Shown one piece after another: positions 1-7,526 of a stretch of 26,601 nucleotides of DNA. The stretch spans positions 1-26,601 of the forward strand of contig JAFAFF010000130.1 in assembly GCA_023423605.1 (NCBI GenBank), given 5' to 3'. The notes under the pieces were generated by a model. It was given only the letters and a program-made list of their open reading frames with translations. It made no database searches and was not told the origin of the DNA. Position 1 is the stretch's first letter; each line of letters begins with the position of its first letter. The stretch comes from Pseudomonadota bacterium (GTDB lineage: Bacteria; Pseudomonadota; Gammaproteobacteria; Xanthomonadales; Xanthomonadaceae). The position numbers and the translations under genes are program-made.

Positions 1-518
<518 letters not shown>

Positions 519-525
519 GGCGTAG

Positions 526-541
526 GCGCCCGCCGGGGCGC
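526..541 (-). other. GC stem-loop in the prfC leader
   Basis: The segment contains GCGCCC, a GCCG/CGGC loop and GGGCGC. This perfect 6-bp stem sits only 8 nt from the prfC start codon, where a ribosome binding site would lie. No purine-rich Shine-Dalgarno is visible. It may tune translation initiation, but that is inference from position only. Confidence 0.45.
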
Positions 542-563
542 TGGTCGAAAAGATAAGCCGATG

Positions 564-569
564 ATTATA
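564..569 (-). promoter_or_regulatory. Candidate -10 box of prfC
   Basis: The minus strand reads TATAAT, a perfect sigma-70 -10 hexamer, within a short A/T-rich patch in otherwise GC-rich DNA. It lies about 45 nt upstream of the prfC ATG. I find no good -35 match at 16-18 bp spacing. It suggests prfC has its own promoter and does not depend on read-through from the M23 gene. Confidence 0.55.
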
Positions 570-608
570 GAAGAAAAGGCCGAGCAGCGGATGACCGATG
601 CTGGCGGC

Positions 609-1472
609 TCACCGCACCGGGCCCGGCGTGGCGAAGCGAAGTTCGCCGTGCGGGCCGAGCAGGCGCACGGGAACCGAATGCAGACGCATGCCGCGGTTGA
701 CCTGGACGACGAAATGCAGGTGCGGGGCGGTGCTGTAGCCGGTGTTGCCGGACAGGCCGATCAACTGGCCGGTTTCGACATGCTGGCCGGGCCGGACCCG
801 TACGCCGCCGGGCTGCAGGTGTGCGTACACCGCCATGCTGCCGTCGGTATGCAGCAGGCGGATGAAATTGGCCCGCTGGCCATCATGCAGGATGTCCTGG
901 CCGTTGCCGTGGAAGCCCTCCTGCACCTGCATCACGGTGCCGGCACGCGCGGCCAGCACCGGCGTGCCTTCGGGCAGGGCAAAGTCCACGGCATCGCGGT
1001 TTTCCGCGTCACGATGGCTTGCATGGCCCTGCGGTGGCTGGCTGATGCGTATCCGATGGGCATCGAACGGCAGCGCGTACGTGACATCGTCGGTCCGCGC
1101 GGCGGGATCGCCGGGAACCGCCAGCAGGCGCAGGTCCAGCGGGGTTTGGCCGGTGGGTGCCGGCAGGCCGTTGAACACGGTAGTGCCCGCCGCCGGCAAC
1201 AGCCGTGGCGGGCCCGAAGCCATCGGAGCGTGCGCATGCGGCAAGCGCAGCGCGATCTGTACCGGTCCGGCGATGCGGTTGTCCACGCGCGCGCGCCAGG
1301 CGTTGCCGGCCGGCTCAAGGCGCAGGCGCGCGATGGCGCCATCAGCGGCATCTGCAGCAGGGGCCGGGCTTGCCGGCGCGCGCGTGAGCCCCCAGCCGGC
1401 ACGCCAGCCGGGGGCGGAACCGGCCGACGCCAGCGCAGGCAGCAGGAGGATCAGGATCAACAGCAGGCGCAT
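609..1472 (-). CDS. Secreted M23 family (LytM-type) metallopeptidase
   Basis: Predicted periplasmic or envelope protein of 287 aa in the zinc peptidoglycan-peptidase family M23. Residues 1-18 form a hydrophobic signal peptide (MRLLLILILLLPALASAG). Residues 20-140 are a domain I do not recognise, probably beta-rich. The LytM domain covers about 150-275: NRDAVDFALPEGTPV (158-172), YAHL with the catalytic-type His218, GLSGNTGYSTAPHLHF with His251 and His253. The canonical first motif HxxxD is not in normal register: Asp163 is present, but Arg sits four residues before it and the nearest His is 153. This is seen in the sequence; it could be a subfamily variant or a loss of zinc binding. The product may therefore cleave peptidoglycan or be a regulator, as for degenerate LytM proteins such as EnvC and NlpD. 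prfC follows about 90 bp downstream. Confidence 0.85.
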   Translation of the reverse strand: MRLLLILILLLPALASAGSAPGWRAGWGLTRAPASPAPAADAADGAIARLRLEPAGNAWRARVDNRIAGPVQIALRLPHAHAPMASGPPRLLPAAGTTVFNGLPAPTGQTPLDLRLLAVPGDPAARTDDVTYALPFDAHRIRISQPPQGHASHRDAENRDAVDFALPEGTPVLAARAGTVMQVQEGFHGNGQDILHDGQRANFIRLLHTDGSMAVYAHLQPGGVRVRPGQHVETGQLIGLSGNTGYSTAPHLHFVVQVNRGMRLHSVPVRLLGPHGELRFATPGPVR

Positions 1473-1563
1473 CGCAGGGACCGGCAGGCGGATTGCAGGA
1501 CTGTACGCAGATGTGACGAAGGTGTCGCCTGGTGACGTTCATCGCTTCATCCGCATGAAGGGA

Positions 1564-1592
1564 TTGACATGCGCGGAAGCCGCTGTCATCGT
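1564..1592 (+). promoter_or_regulatory. Candidate promoter of the methionine operon
   Basis: A perfect -35 hexamer TTGACA lies at 1564-1569. A weak -10 (CATCGT, 3 of 6 matches) lies 17 bp further on, at 1587-1592. Initiation 6-8 nt downstream would place the first transcribed base almost exactly at the 5' strand of riboswitch helix P1 (1599-1604). That fit is the main support; the -10 itself is poor. Confidence 0.5.
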
Positions 1593-1596
1593 GGTT

Positions 1597-1716
1597 CCAC
1601 CATCGAGACCGGCAGAGGGACAGGCCCTTTGAAGCCGGGGCAGCCCGCAGGCGCGCAAGCGTCGGCGTAGGTGCCAAATCCTGCGGGGACCGTGGCGTCC
1701 ACCGGAAGATGGTTCG
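1597..1716 (+). ncRNA. SAM-I (S-box) riboswitch aptamer upstream of metX
   Basis: The segment matches the conserved SAM-I core by eye: AGAGGGACAGGCCCTTTGAAG then CCGGGGCAGCC (1614-1645), and GTGCCAAATCCTGC (1671-1684), close to the family consensus GAGGGA..GGCCC..GAAnCC..GGCAACC..GGUGCCAAUUCCUGC. Helix P1 forms between ACCATC (1599-1604) and GATGGT (1708-1713). The hairpin arms CCGC..CGG and CCTGCGG are also present. The ligand is S-adenosylmethionine, and binding normally turns methionine biosynthesis off. The genomic context, directly ahead of metX-metB-hom, agrees. The 3' side is followed by an alternative-pairing region described separately. I have not run a covariance model. Confidence 0.9.
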
Positions 1717-1769
1717 AGCCGTGCACCCGCCAGGTGTGCCTCGAACACGGGCCCGCGAAGGCTCGATGG
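1712..1769 (+). promoter_or_regulatory. Putative riboswitch expression platform
   Basis: Three competing pairings are visible. GTTCGAG (1712-1718) pairs perfectly with CTCGAAC (1740-1746), with an inner GCAC/GTGC stem. TCGAGCC (1714-1720) can instead pair with GGCTCGA (1760-1766). CTCGATGG (1762-1769) is an exact complement of CCATCGAG (1600-1607), the 5' strand of aptamer helix P1. SAM-stabilised P1 would forbid the last pairing. No U-tract follows, so control could be translational or Rho-dependent. The pairings are read from sequence; the switching scheme is inference. Confidence 0.5.
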
Positions 1770-1805
1770 CCGATTCCTCGGGTTATGCCCCAACCGGATA
1801 CCGCC

Positions 1806-2837
1806 ATGAGCTTCGCCACCAGCACTGCCCTCCGCCCCGAACCCTTCATCCCCGCCAGCGTGCCGGTTGAAGACCGCGTACATGCCGTGCGCGGTGAGTT
1901 CGCCACGTTGCTGGACATGCGCCATGCAGGCCCGCAGGCGGTGCGCCTGCGTTACGAGTGGGTCGGGCCGGCGGATGCGCCGGTGGTGGTACTGGCCGGC
2001 GGAATCTCCGCGAACCGGCACGTGGCTGGCAACCCACGGTTCCCGGAAAAAGGCTGGGCCGAGGACCTGGTCGGCGTCGGCCGCACGCTGGATCCGCAGC
2101 AGCTGCGCATACTGGCGTTCGATTTCCTCGGCGCCGACGGTGCGCTGGATGTGCCGATCGACACTGCCGACCAGGCCGATGCGCTGGCAGTGCTGCTCGA
2201 CCATCTCGGCGTGCGCACGCTCAAGGCCTTTGTCGGCTATTCCTATGGCGCCCTGGTGGCGCAGCAGTTCGGCCTGCGCCATCGTCTGCGCGTACAGCGC
2301 CTGGTGGTGGTCAGTGGCGCGCATCGCGCGCATCCCTATGCCGCCGCATGGCGCGCGCTGCAGCGCCGCGCCGTGGCGCTGGGCCAGTTGCAGTGCAGCG
2401 ATGAGAACGGCCTGGCGCTGGCCCGCCAGTTCGCCATGCTGAGCTACCGCACGCCGGAGGAATTCGGCGAACGCTTCGATGCTGTGCCGGAGGTGGTCAA
2501 TGGCCGCGTGCGCGTGGCGGCCGAGGATTACCTGGATGCCGCTGCCGCGCAGTACGTGGCGCGCACGCCGGTAACCGCCTGGCTGCGGCTGTCCGAATCC
2601 ATCGACCTGCACCGTATCGATCCTGCACACCTGCTGCTGCCGACCGTGGTGGTGGCCGTGGAAGGCGACCGGCTGGTGCCGCTGGCCGATCTGGTCTCGC
2701 TGGTCGAAGGCCTGGGGCCGCGCGGCAGCCTGCGCGTGCTGCGTTCGCCCTACGGCCACGACGCCTTCCTGAAAGAAACCGACCGCATCGACGCGATCCT
2801 CGCCAACGCCATCCGTATCACGGGAGAAACCGCATGA
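1806..2837 (+). CDS. metX: MetX-type homoserine O-acyltransferase (alpha/beta hydrolase fold)
   Basis: Activates homoserine with an acetyl or succinyl group in the first committed step of methionine synthesis; cytoplasmic. The 343-aa product has an alpha/beta-hydrolase triad: nucleophile Ser146 in GYSYG, Asp288 in AVEGDRLVP, and His318 in YGHDAFL, the last being a hallmark of MetX. The strand/oxyanion segment VVVLAGGISANRH (60-72) also fits. It is shorter than typical MetX (about 370-380 aa), and GYSYG replaces the usual GGSMGG, so it is a divergent branch. The acyl donor cannot be read from sequence; succinyl-CoA is plausible for this lineage. Start at 1806 is chosen because the protein aligns from there; an in-frame ATG at 1785 is an alternative, while the frame further upstream runs through the riboswitch. 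The Shine-Dalgarno is weak. Its stop overlaps the metB start as ATGA. Confidence 0.88.
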   Translation: MSFATSTALRPEPFIPASVPVEDRVHAVRGEFATLLDMRHAGPQAVRLRYEWVGPADAPVVVLAGGISANRHVAGNPRFPEKGWAEDLVGVGRTLDPQQLRILAFDFLGADGALDVPIDTADQADALAVLLDHLGVRTLKAFVGYSYGALVAQQFGLRHRLRVQRLVVVSGAHRAHPYAAAWRALQRRAVALGQLQCSDENGLALARQFAMLSYRTPEEFGERFDAVPEVVNGRVRVAAEDYLDAAAAQYVARTPVTAWLRLSESIDLHRIDPAHLLLPTVVVAVEGDRLVPLADLVSLVEGLGPRGSLRVLRSPYGHDAFLKETDRIDAILANAIRITGETA

Positions 2838-4084
2838 GCCTGATCTCGAACAACGCTTCGTCCGCCGAGGCGGGCTGTAGCCGTACCACCGCCGCCGTAC
2901 GCGCCGGCATCGACCGCGACGCGGCGTTCGGCGCGGTGACGCCACCGATCGTGCTGTCTTCCAACTTCAGTTTCGAAGGCTTCGGCAACAAGCGCCAGTA
3001 TGACTACACCCGCAGCGGCAACCCCACCCGCGATCTGCTGGGTGAGGCGCTGGCCGAGCTGGAAGGCGGCGCCGGCGCCGTGGTGACCGCCACCGGAATG
3101 GGCGCGATCAACCTGGTGCTGCAGGCGCTGCTGGGCCCGGAGGACACCCTGGTGGTGCCGCATGATGCCTACGGTGGCAGCTGGCGCCTGTTCAACGCAC
3201 TGGCGGCCAAGGGCCAGTTCAGGCTGGTCACCGCCGACCTCACCGACCCGCGTTCGCTGGCGCGGGCGCTGGCCAGCCAGCCGAAGCTGGTGCTGGTGGA
3301 AACGCCGTCCAATCCGCTGCTGCGCATCACCGACCTGCGCTTCGTCATCGATGCCGCACACAAGGCCGGGGCGCAGGTGGTGGTGGACAATACGTTCCTG
3401 TCGCCGGCGCTGCAGCAGCCACTGGCGTTCGGCGCGGACCTGGTGCTGCATTCCACCACCAAATACATCAACGGCCATAGCGATGTGGTGGGCGGTGCGG
3501 TGGTGGCACGCGATCCGGCGCTGGCCGAGCAGCTCACCTGGTGGGCCAATGCGCTGGGCCTGACCGGCTCGCCGTTCGATGCGTTCCTGACCCTGCGCGG
3601 CCTGCGCACGCTGGATGCACGCCTGCGCGTGCACCAGGAGAACACGACGGCCATCGTGGCGCTGCTGGCGGCCCATCCGGCCGTCGCCAGGGTGTTCTAT
3701 CCCGGCCTGGCCGATCATCCGGGCCATGCGGTCGCCGCGCGCCAGCAGAATGGCTTCGGCGCAATGCTGTCCTTCGAACTGGCTGCCTGCGCAGGCGACG
3801 ATCCCTACGCGGCGGTGCGTGCCTTCCTCGATGGCCTGCGTTGCTTCACGCTTGCCGAATCGCTGGGCGGCGTGGAAAGCCTGGTGGCGCACCCGGCCAC
3901 CATGACGCACGCGGCGATGACGCCGCAGGCGCGCGCCGCCGCCGGCATCAGCGAAGGATTGCTGCGCGTGTCGGTGGGCATAGAAAGCGAGCGTGATCTG
4001 CTGGAGGATCTCGCCGCCGCGCTGCAGCGCGCCGAAGCGGCGCTGGATGCCGGTGTCCGCAGCCGCCAGGTTGCCGACGCATGA
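2834..4084 (+). CDS. metB: Cystathionine gamma-synthase / O-acylhomoserine lyase, PLP-dependent
   Basis: A cytoplasmic Cys/Met-metabolism PLP enzyme (fold type I) that replaces the acyl group of O-acylhomoserine with cysteine, giving cystathionine, or with sulfide, giving homocysteine. The 416-aa length is normal. Visible motifs: the cofactor-contacting YDYTRSGNPTRD (56-67), TGMGAI (87-92), DNTFLSPALQQPL (185-197) with the PLP-nitrogen Asp185, the Schiff-base Lys210 in HSTTKYINGHSD, and ESLGGVESLVAHPATMTH near the C-terminus. It begins in an ATGA overlap with metX and has GGGAG about 7 nt upstream of its ATG. It ends in a second ATGA overlap with the dehydrogenase gene. MetB and MetZ activities cannot be separated from motifs alone; position after the acyltransferase fits either. 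The family is certain. Confidence 0.93.
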   Translation: MSLISNNASSAEAGCSRTTAAVRAGIDRDAAFGAVTPPIVLSSNFSFEGFGNKRQYDYTRSGNPTRDLLGEALAELEGGAGAVVTATGMGAINLVLQALLGPEDTLVVPHDAYGGSWRLFNALAAKGQFRLVTADLTDPRSLARALASQPKLVLVETPSNPLLRITDLRFVIDAAHKAGAQVVVDNTFLSPALQQPLAFGADLVLHSTTKYINGHSDVVGGAVVARDPALAEQLTWWANALGLTGSPFDAFLTLRGLRTLDARLRVHQENTTAIVALLAAHPAVARVFYPGLADHPGHAVAARQQNGFGAMLSFELAACAGDDPYAAVRAFLDGLRCFTLAESLGGVESLVAHPATMTHAAMTPQARAAAGISEGLLRVSVGIESERDLLEDLAAALQRAEAALDAGVRSRQVADA

Positions 4085-5169
4085 ACGCGCGGGTGATTGA
4101 ACTGCCATCGCCGGGCCGCGGGCGGCTGGCGTTGCTGGGCACCGGTACGGTGGGGTCGGCATTCGTGGAGCGTTACCAGGCCCTGCAGGAGCGCGGGGTC
4201 GCCCTGCCGGCTTTCCGTTGGCTGGCGAATTCGCGCACGGTACTGCGCTGCGAAAGCGGCCCGGAACCGTCGCTCAGGCAGGCGCGGCAATCGCCACGGC
4301 GCGAACGCAGCCTGCCGCCCTGGGCCGAAGCCGACGCACTGCATGCCGGCGATACGGTGGTCGATGCGACGGCCAGCGAAATCGTCGCCGGCTGGCATGC
4401 GCAATGGCTGGCGCGTGGGGTGAATGTGGTCACCGCCAACAAGCTGGGCAATGGCGCGCAACTGGCCCGCGCGCAGGAGATCGATGCGCGATGCGCGGCC
4501 ACCGGCGCGCGGTATGGCGACAGTGCGACGGTGGGGGCGGGCCTGCCGCTGCTGAGCAGCCTGCGCGCGCTGCGCGATGGCGGCGATCGCATCCATCGCA
4601 TCGAAGGCGTGCTGTCCGGCTCGCTGGCCTGGCTGTTCCACCGCCATGATGGCAGCCGGCCGTTTTCGGCATCGGTGCGTGACGCACTCGCGGCAGGCTA
4701 CACGGAGCCGGATCCGCGGGTGGACCTGTCGGGAGAGGACGTGCGCCGCAAGCTGCTGATCCTGGCACGTGCCAGTGGCCTGCCGCTGGATGCGTCGCAG
4801 GTACAGGTGGAGTCACTGGTGCCCGCCGCCCTGGCTGCGTTGCCCGCGAACGAGGCCGTGCAGGCGCTGGAGCTGCTTGATGCACCCTTGCAGGCCCGCT
4901 GGCGGCAGGCGCGCGACAGCGGCTGCGTGCTGCGCTTCGTGGGACGCGTGGACGCTGCCGGTGCCAGCGTTGCACTGCAGGCACTGGATCCTGGTCATCC
5001 GCTCGCCCAGGGGGGCGGCACCGACAACCGGGTGACCATCCATAGCGACCGCTACCGCGACCAGCCGCTGCTTATCCAGGGGCCGGGCGCGGGCGCGGAG
5101 GTTACTGCGGCGGCGTTGCTGGATGACGTGCTGCGCATCGCGGCAGATGCGACCGGTCCTATCCGCTGA
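4081..5169 (+). CDS. Homoserine dehydrogenase without an ACT domain
   Basis: NAD(P)-dependent reduction of aspartate semialdehyde to homoserine, the acceptor used by the metX product; cytoplasmic. The 362-aa protein has a Rossmann loop LLGTGTVGSAF (18-28), VVTANK with the catalytic-type Lys121, EGVLSGSLAWLF (175-186), and DPRVDLSGEDVRRKLLILAR (211-230) with Lys224, matching the DLxGxDxxRK substrate-binding signature. Many free-standing Hom proteins are about 430 aa with a C-terminal ACT domain; here the protein stops after the catalytic part. It resembles the dehydrogenase half of ThrA/MetL without the aspartokinase, so allosteric inhibition by threonine seems unlikely. It starts in an ATGA overlap with metB and has no separate Shine-Dalgarno, implying translational coupling. 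It would give the operon its own homoserine supply under riboswitch control. Confidence 0.9.
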   Translation: MNARVIELPSPGRGRLALLGTGTVGSAFVERYQALQERGVALPAFRWLANSRTVLRCESGPEPSLRQARQSPRRERSLPPWAEADALHAGDTVVDATASEIVAGWHAQWLARGVNVVTANKLGNGAQLARAQEIDARCAATGARYGDSATVGAGLPLLSSLRALRDGGDRIHRIEGVLSGSLAWLFHRHDGSRPFSASVRDALAAGYTEPDPRVDLSGEDVRRKLLILARASGLPLDASQVQVESLVPAALAALPANEAVQALELLDAPLQARWRQARDSGCVLRFVGRVDAAGASVALQALDPGHPLAQGGGTDNRVTIHSDRYRDQPLLIQGPGAGAEVTAAALLDDVLRIAADATGPIR

Positions 5170-5219
5170 CGCCGATGCGGCTGTTACCCTCGCCGGTACG
5201 ACGCAATCGACCCGATCCC

Positions 5220-5954
5220 GTGCCTGATCCCGCTTCCGCCCTGCTGCAGGTCGTCGTCCTGGAAGACGACCCCCTGCTGCGCGACCACATCCTGTTGCCG
5301 CGCCTGGCCGACCATGGCTTCGGTGCCATCGGCCTGGGCAGCGCCGCGGATCTTGAGCGCCTGCTGCTGCAGGAGGTTCCGGATATCGTGGTACTGGACG
5401 TGGGCCTGCCCGATGCTGATGGGTTCGCTGTCGCGCAGTCGCTGCGCAACCGTCATCCCGGCATCGGCGTGGTGATGCTGACCGGCCGCCAGGATCCTGC
5501 CGATCGCGTGCGCGGCCTGGTGGATGGCGCCGATGCGTACCTGACCAAACCGGTGGACGTCAGCCTGCTGGCGGCCACCCTGCACAGCCTGTGGCGGCGG
5601 TTGCGCGCGCCGCGCGACACGCCGGGGCCGCCACTGACCGATGGCGGCGATGATGTCATCCACGCCGGTGGCTGGCGGCTGGACTGCAGCGGCTGGCGCC
5701 TGCAGGCACCGGACGGCAAGGCCATCGCCCTGACCCGCAGCGAACGCCCGTTGCTGCTCTGCCTGCTGCGGCAGGCCGGCGACCTGGTGCGCCGCGAGGC
5801 GCTGATCTCCAGCCTTACCGACAACATCTTCGATTTCGATACCCACCGGCTGGATTCGCTGGTCCACCGCCTGCGACGCAAGGTCGCCACGCAATGCGAC
5901 CGGCCGCTGCCGCTGGTGGCGGTGCACGGCGAAGGCTACGTGTTCATGCCCTAG
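5220..5954 (+). CDS. OmpR-family response regulator
   Basis: A DNA-binding transcription regulator with an N-terminal receiver domain and a C-terminal winged helix. From the GTG start the product is 244 aa. The receiver has the acidic pair in VVVLEDDPLLR, phospho-acceptor Asp60 in VVLDVGLPDADG, Thr in VMLTGR, and Lys in YLTKPVD. The C-terminal domain has LTRSERPLLLCLL, VHRLRRKV (recognition helix) and HGEGYVFMP (wing). The ATG at 5175 is an alternative, but its extra 15 codons contain TTA, GTA and two CGA, rare elsewhere here, and the extension would place an Arg/Pro-rich tail before the first strand. Neither start has a clear Shine-Dalgarno. It follows the dehydrogenase gene closely on the same strand. 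The convergent kinase gene overlaps its last 4 bp and is the obvious partner. Confidence 0.9.
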   Translation: MPDPASALLQVVVLEDDPLLRDHILLPRLADHGFGAIGLGSAADLERLLLQEVPDIVVLDVGLPDADGFAVAQSLRNRHPGIGVVMLTGRQDPADRVRGLVDGADAYLTKPVDVSLLAATLHSLWRRLRAPRDTPGPPLTDGGDDVIHAGGWRLDCSGWRLQAPDGKAIALTRSERPLLLCLLRQAGDLVRREALISSLTDNIFDFDTHRLDSLVHRLRRKVATQCDRPLPLVAVHGEGYVFMP

Positions 5955-7345
5955 GGTCGATCGGCCGGTGCAGGCGGGGTTGCCTCCGGCAGCACCACGG
6001 TCATGCGCGTGCCCTGGCCGGGCGCACTGTCCACGTCGATATGCCCATCGCTGGAGTGGACGACATCGTGCACCACGGCAAGCCCGAGACCGGTGCCCTG
6101 GTCGGCTGGCTTGGTACTGAAGAAGGGCTCGAACATCCGCCGGCGGGTCAGGTCGTCCATGCCCGGCCCGCCATCGGCCACCGTGATGCGTACCTGTCCG
6201 TCCTGCCGGGCCGCGGAAACGTCCACCCAGCCATGTCCGCGCTGCGCATCGCGCGCATTGGCGGCCAGGTTGAGCAGCACCAGATCGAACTGGTTGCGGT
6301 CCATGCAGGCATGCGCGCCGGTATCGAACACCGCCGGCCGCAGCTGGCAGTGCCGGCCCAGCAGTTGCCGCAGCATGGGCTGCAGCTGGCGCAGCGCGGC
6401 GTCCACGTCGAACGTTTCGCGATGCGAAAGGTCCTGGCGGTTGAAACGCAGCAGGCTGCGGCTGATGTGCTGGCCGCGCCGCACCGCAAGCGAGATGCCG
6501 TCCAGGGCCTGCACCAGGGCCTGCTCACGTTCATGGTGGTTGGCGGCGTCGCGTTCGCGCTCTTCGCAGAACCCATGGATCACCGCCAGCACGTTGTTGA
6601 AGTCGTGCGCGATGCCGCTGGCCAGGCGCCCGCTGATCTCCAGCCGCTGCGCGTGCAACAGTTGCTCCTGCAGTTGTTCGCGTCGTGCCATCTCTTCCTG
6701 GAGCGCCTGCCGATGGCGGCGTTCACGGCCCAGGCTGTCGCGCAGCGCACTGGTGGTGCGATCCAGGATGAAGGTGATGATCAGATAGGCCAACAGCAGG
6801 GATGGACCGTTGCGCATGGCATTGGCAACCCAGCGAGGGTCGTGGCGGCCGTGGTAGTCGGTATGCATGCCGACCGCGAACACGCAGGCCACGCCGAGCA
6901 GTGTCAGCCATAGCGCGCGACGTCCCAGCACCAGCCCGGAGACCACCAGCAACAGCAGCAGCGCCGTCTGGTCGATCAGCAGGGCGTGCGCGCCCAGCTT
7001 GTACCAGGTCACCAGCGCGTTGCCCAGCAGCGCGATGATGAACAGCTGCACCGCGCGCCGCATGTGACCCAGGCGGATCAGCACGAACCCCGCCAACGCG
7101 GTGCCGGCACTCAGCAGGTCGGTCGCCAGCACCACCGTCCAGCCGTGCGGAATGGGTCGCTCGGCCAGCTGCCACAACCAGTTCGCAGGCAGCGCCAGCC
7201 CGTACAGCAGGAACAGAAACTGCATTGCCGGAGCGGTGCGGCGCTCCACTTCATCGTTCAGTGGCACGGATTTCCAGGCACGACGCCAGTGGAACCTGCC
7301 CTTGGCAGGCGCAGGCCCGGCGGGGCGGGCATTGGATGGGCTCAT
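5951..7345 (-). CDS. Membrane sensor histidine kinase
   Basis: Inner-membrane sensor kinase of 464 aa. Residues 40-197 hold about six hydrophobic segments with short loops and no large periplasmic domain, so the signal is probably membrane-borne or small. A charged, Gln/Glu-rich coiled coil (200-232) leads to the dimerisation domain with His247 in GIAHDFNNVLAVI, a variant typical of kinases with HDFNN. The ATPase domain has the N box NLAANARDA (359-367), G1 DGGPGMD (391-397), FEPFFSTK (405-412) and G2 GTGLGLAVVHDVV (417-429). The ATG at 7343-7345 is preceded by AGGAAA at 5-10 nt, which fixes the start. The gene is convergent with the response regulator and shares 4 bp, an unusual arrangement for a cognate pair. 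The C-terminal receiver found in some HDFNN kinases is absent, consistent with a separate regulator. Confidence 0.92.
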   Translation of the reverse strand: MSPSNARPAGPAPAKGRFHWRRAWKSVPLNDEVERRTAPAMQFLFLLYGLALPANWLWQLAERPIPHGWTVVLATDLLSAGTALAGFVLIRLGHMRRAVQLFIIALLGNALVTWYKLGAHALLIDQTALLLLLVVSGLVLGRRALWLTLLGVACVFAVGMHTDYHGRHDPRWVANAMRNGPSLLLAYLIITFILDRTTSALRDSLGRERRHRQALQEEMARREQLQEQLLHAQRLEISGRLASGIAHDFNNVLAVIHGFCEERERDAANHHEREQALVQALDGISLAVRRGQHISRSLLRFNRQDLSHRETFDVDAALRQLQPMLRQLLGRHCQLRPAVFDTGAHACMDRNQFDLVLLNLAANARDAQRGHGWVDVSAARQDGQVRITVADGGPGMDDLTRRRMFEPFFSTKPADQGTGLGLAVVHDVVHSSDGHIDVDSAPGQGTRMTVVLPEATPPAPADRP

Positions 7346-7390
7346 GCGTTTCCTGTCAGACGCCGCCGCGGCATTCCGTGAGAAGTGGTG

Positions 7391-7419
7391 AGTATCCGGT
7401 GACAAGGGGTGCGTGACAC
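7391..7419 (-). promoter_or_regulatory. Candidate promoter of the histidine kinase
   Basis: Reading leftward, GTGTCA (7414-7419) and GATACT (7391-7396) are separated by 17 bp. Each matches 4 of 6 consensus positions. The predicted leader to the ATG at 7345 would be about 40 nt and includes the AGGAAA ribosome binding site. Nothing else clear is visible in the divergent intergenic region apart from GAACCTTACGTTC, a small inverted repeat at 7430-7442. Confidence 0.35.
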
Positions 7420-7526
7420 CTGCCGACCTGAACCTTACGTTCACCTTTCGCCGCGTCCACGCATCCGCACGGGATCTGCATGAGGCATTGCGCGGCGTTC
7501 CCCCCGACAACCGACTCCGCTGGTCG

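Noticed and set aside
1671..1805. N-terminal extension of MetX from the ATG at 1671
   Set aside because: It would translate through the riboswitch core and P1 strand and has no similarity to the MetX N-terminus. The start at 1806 (or 1785) is far more plausible.
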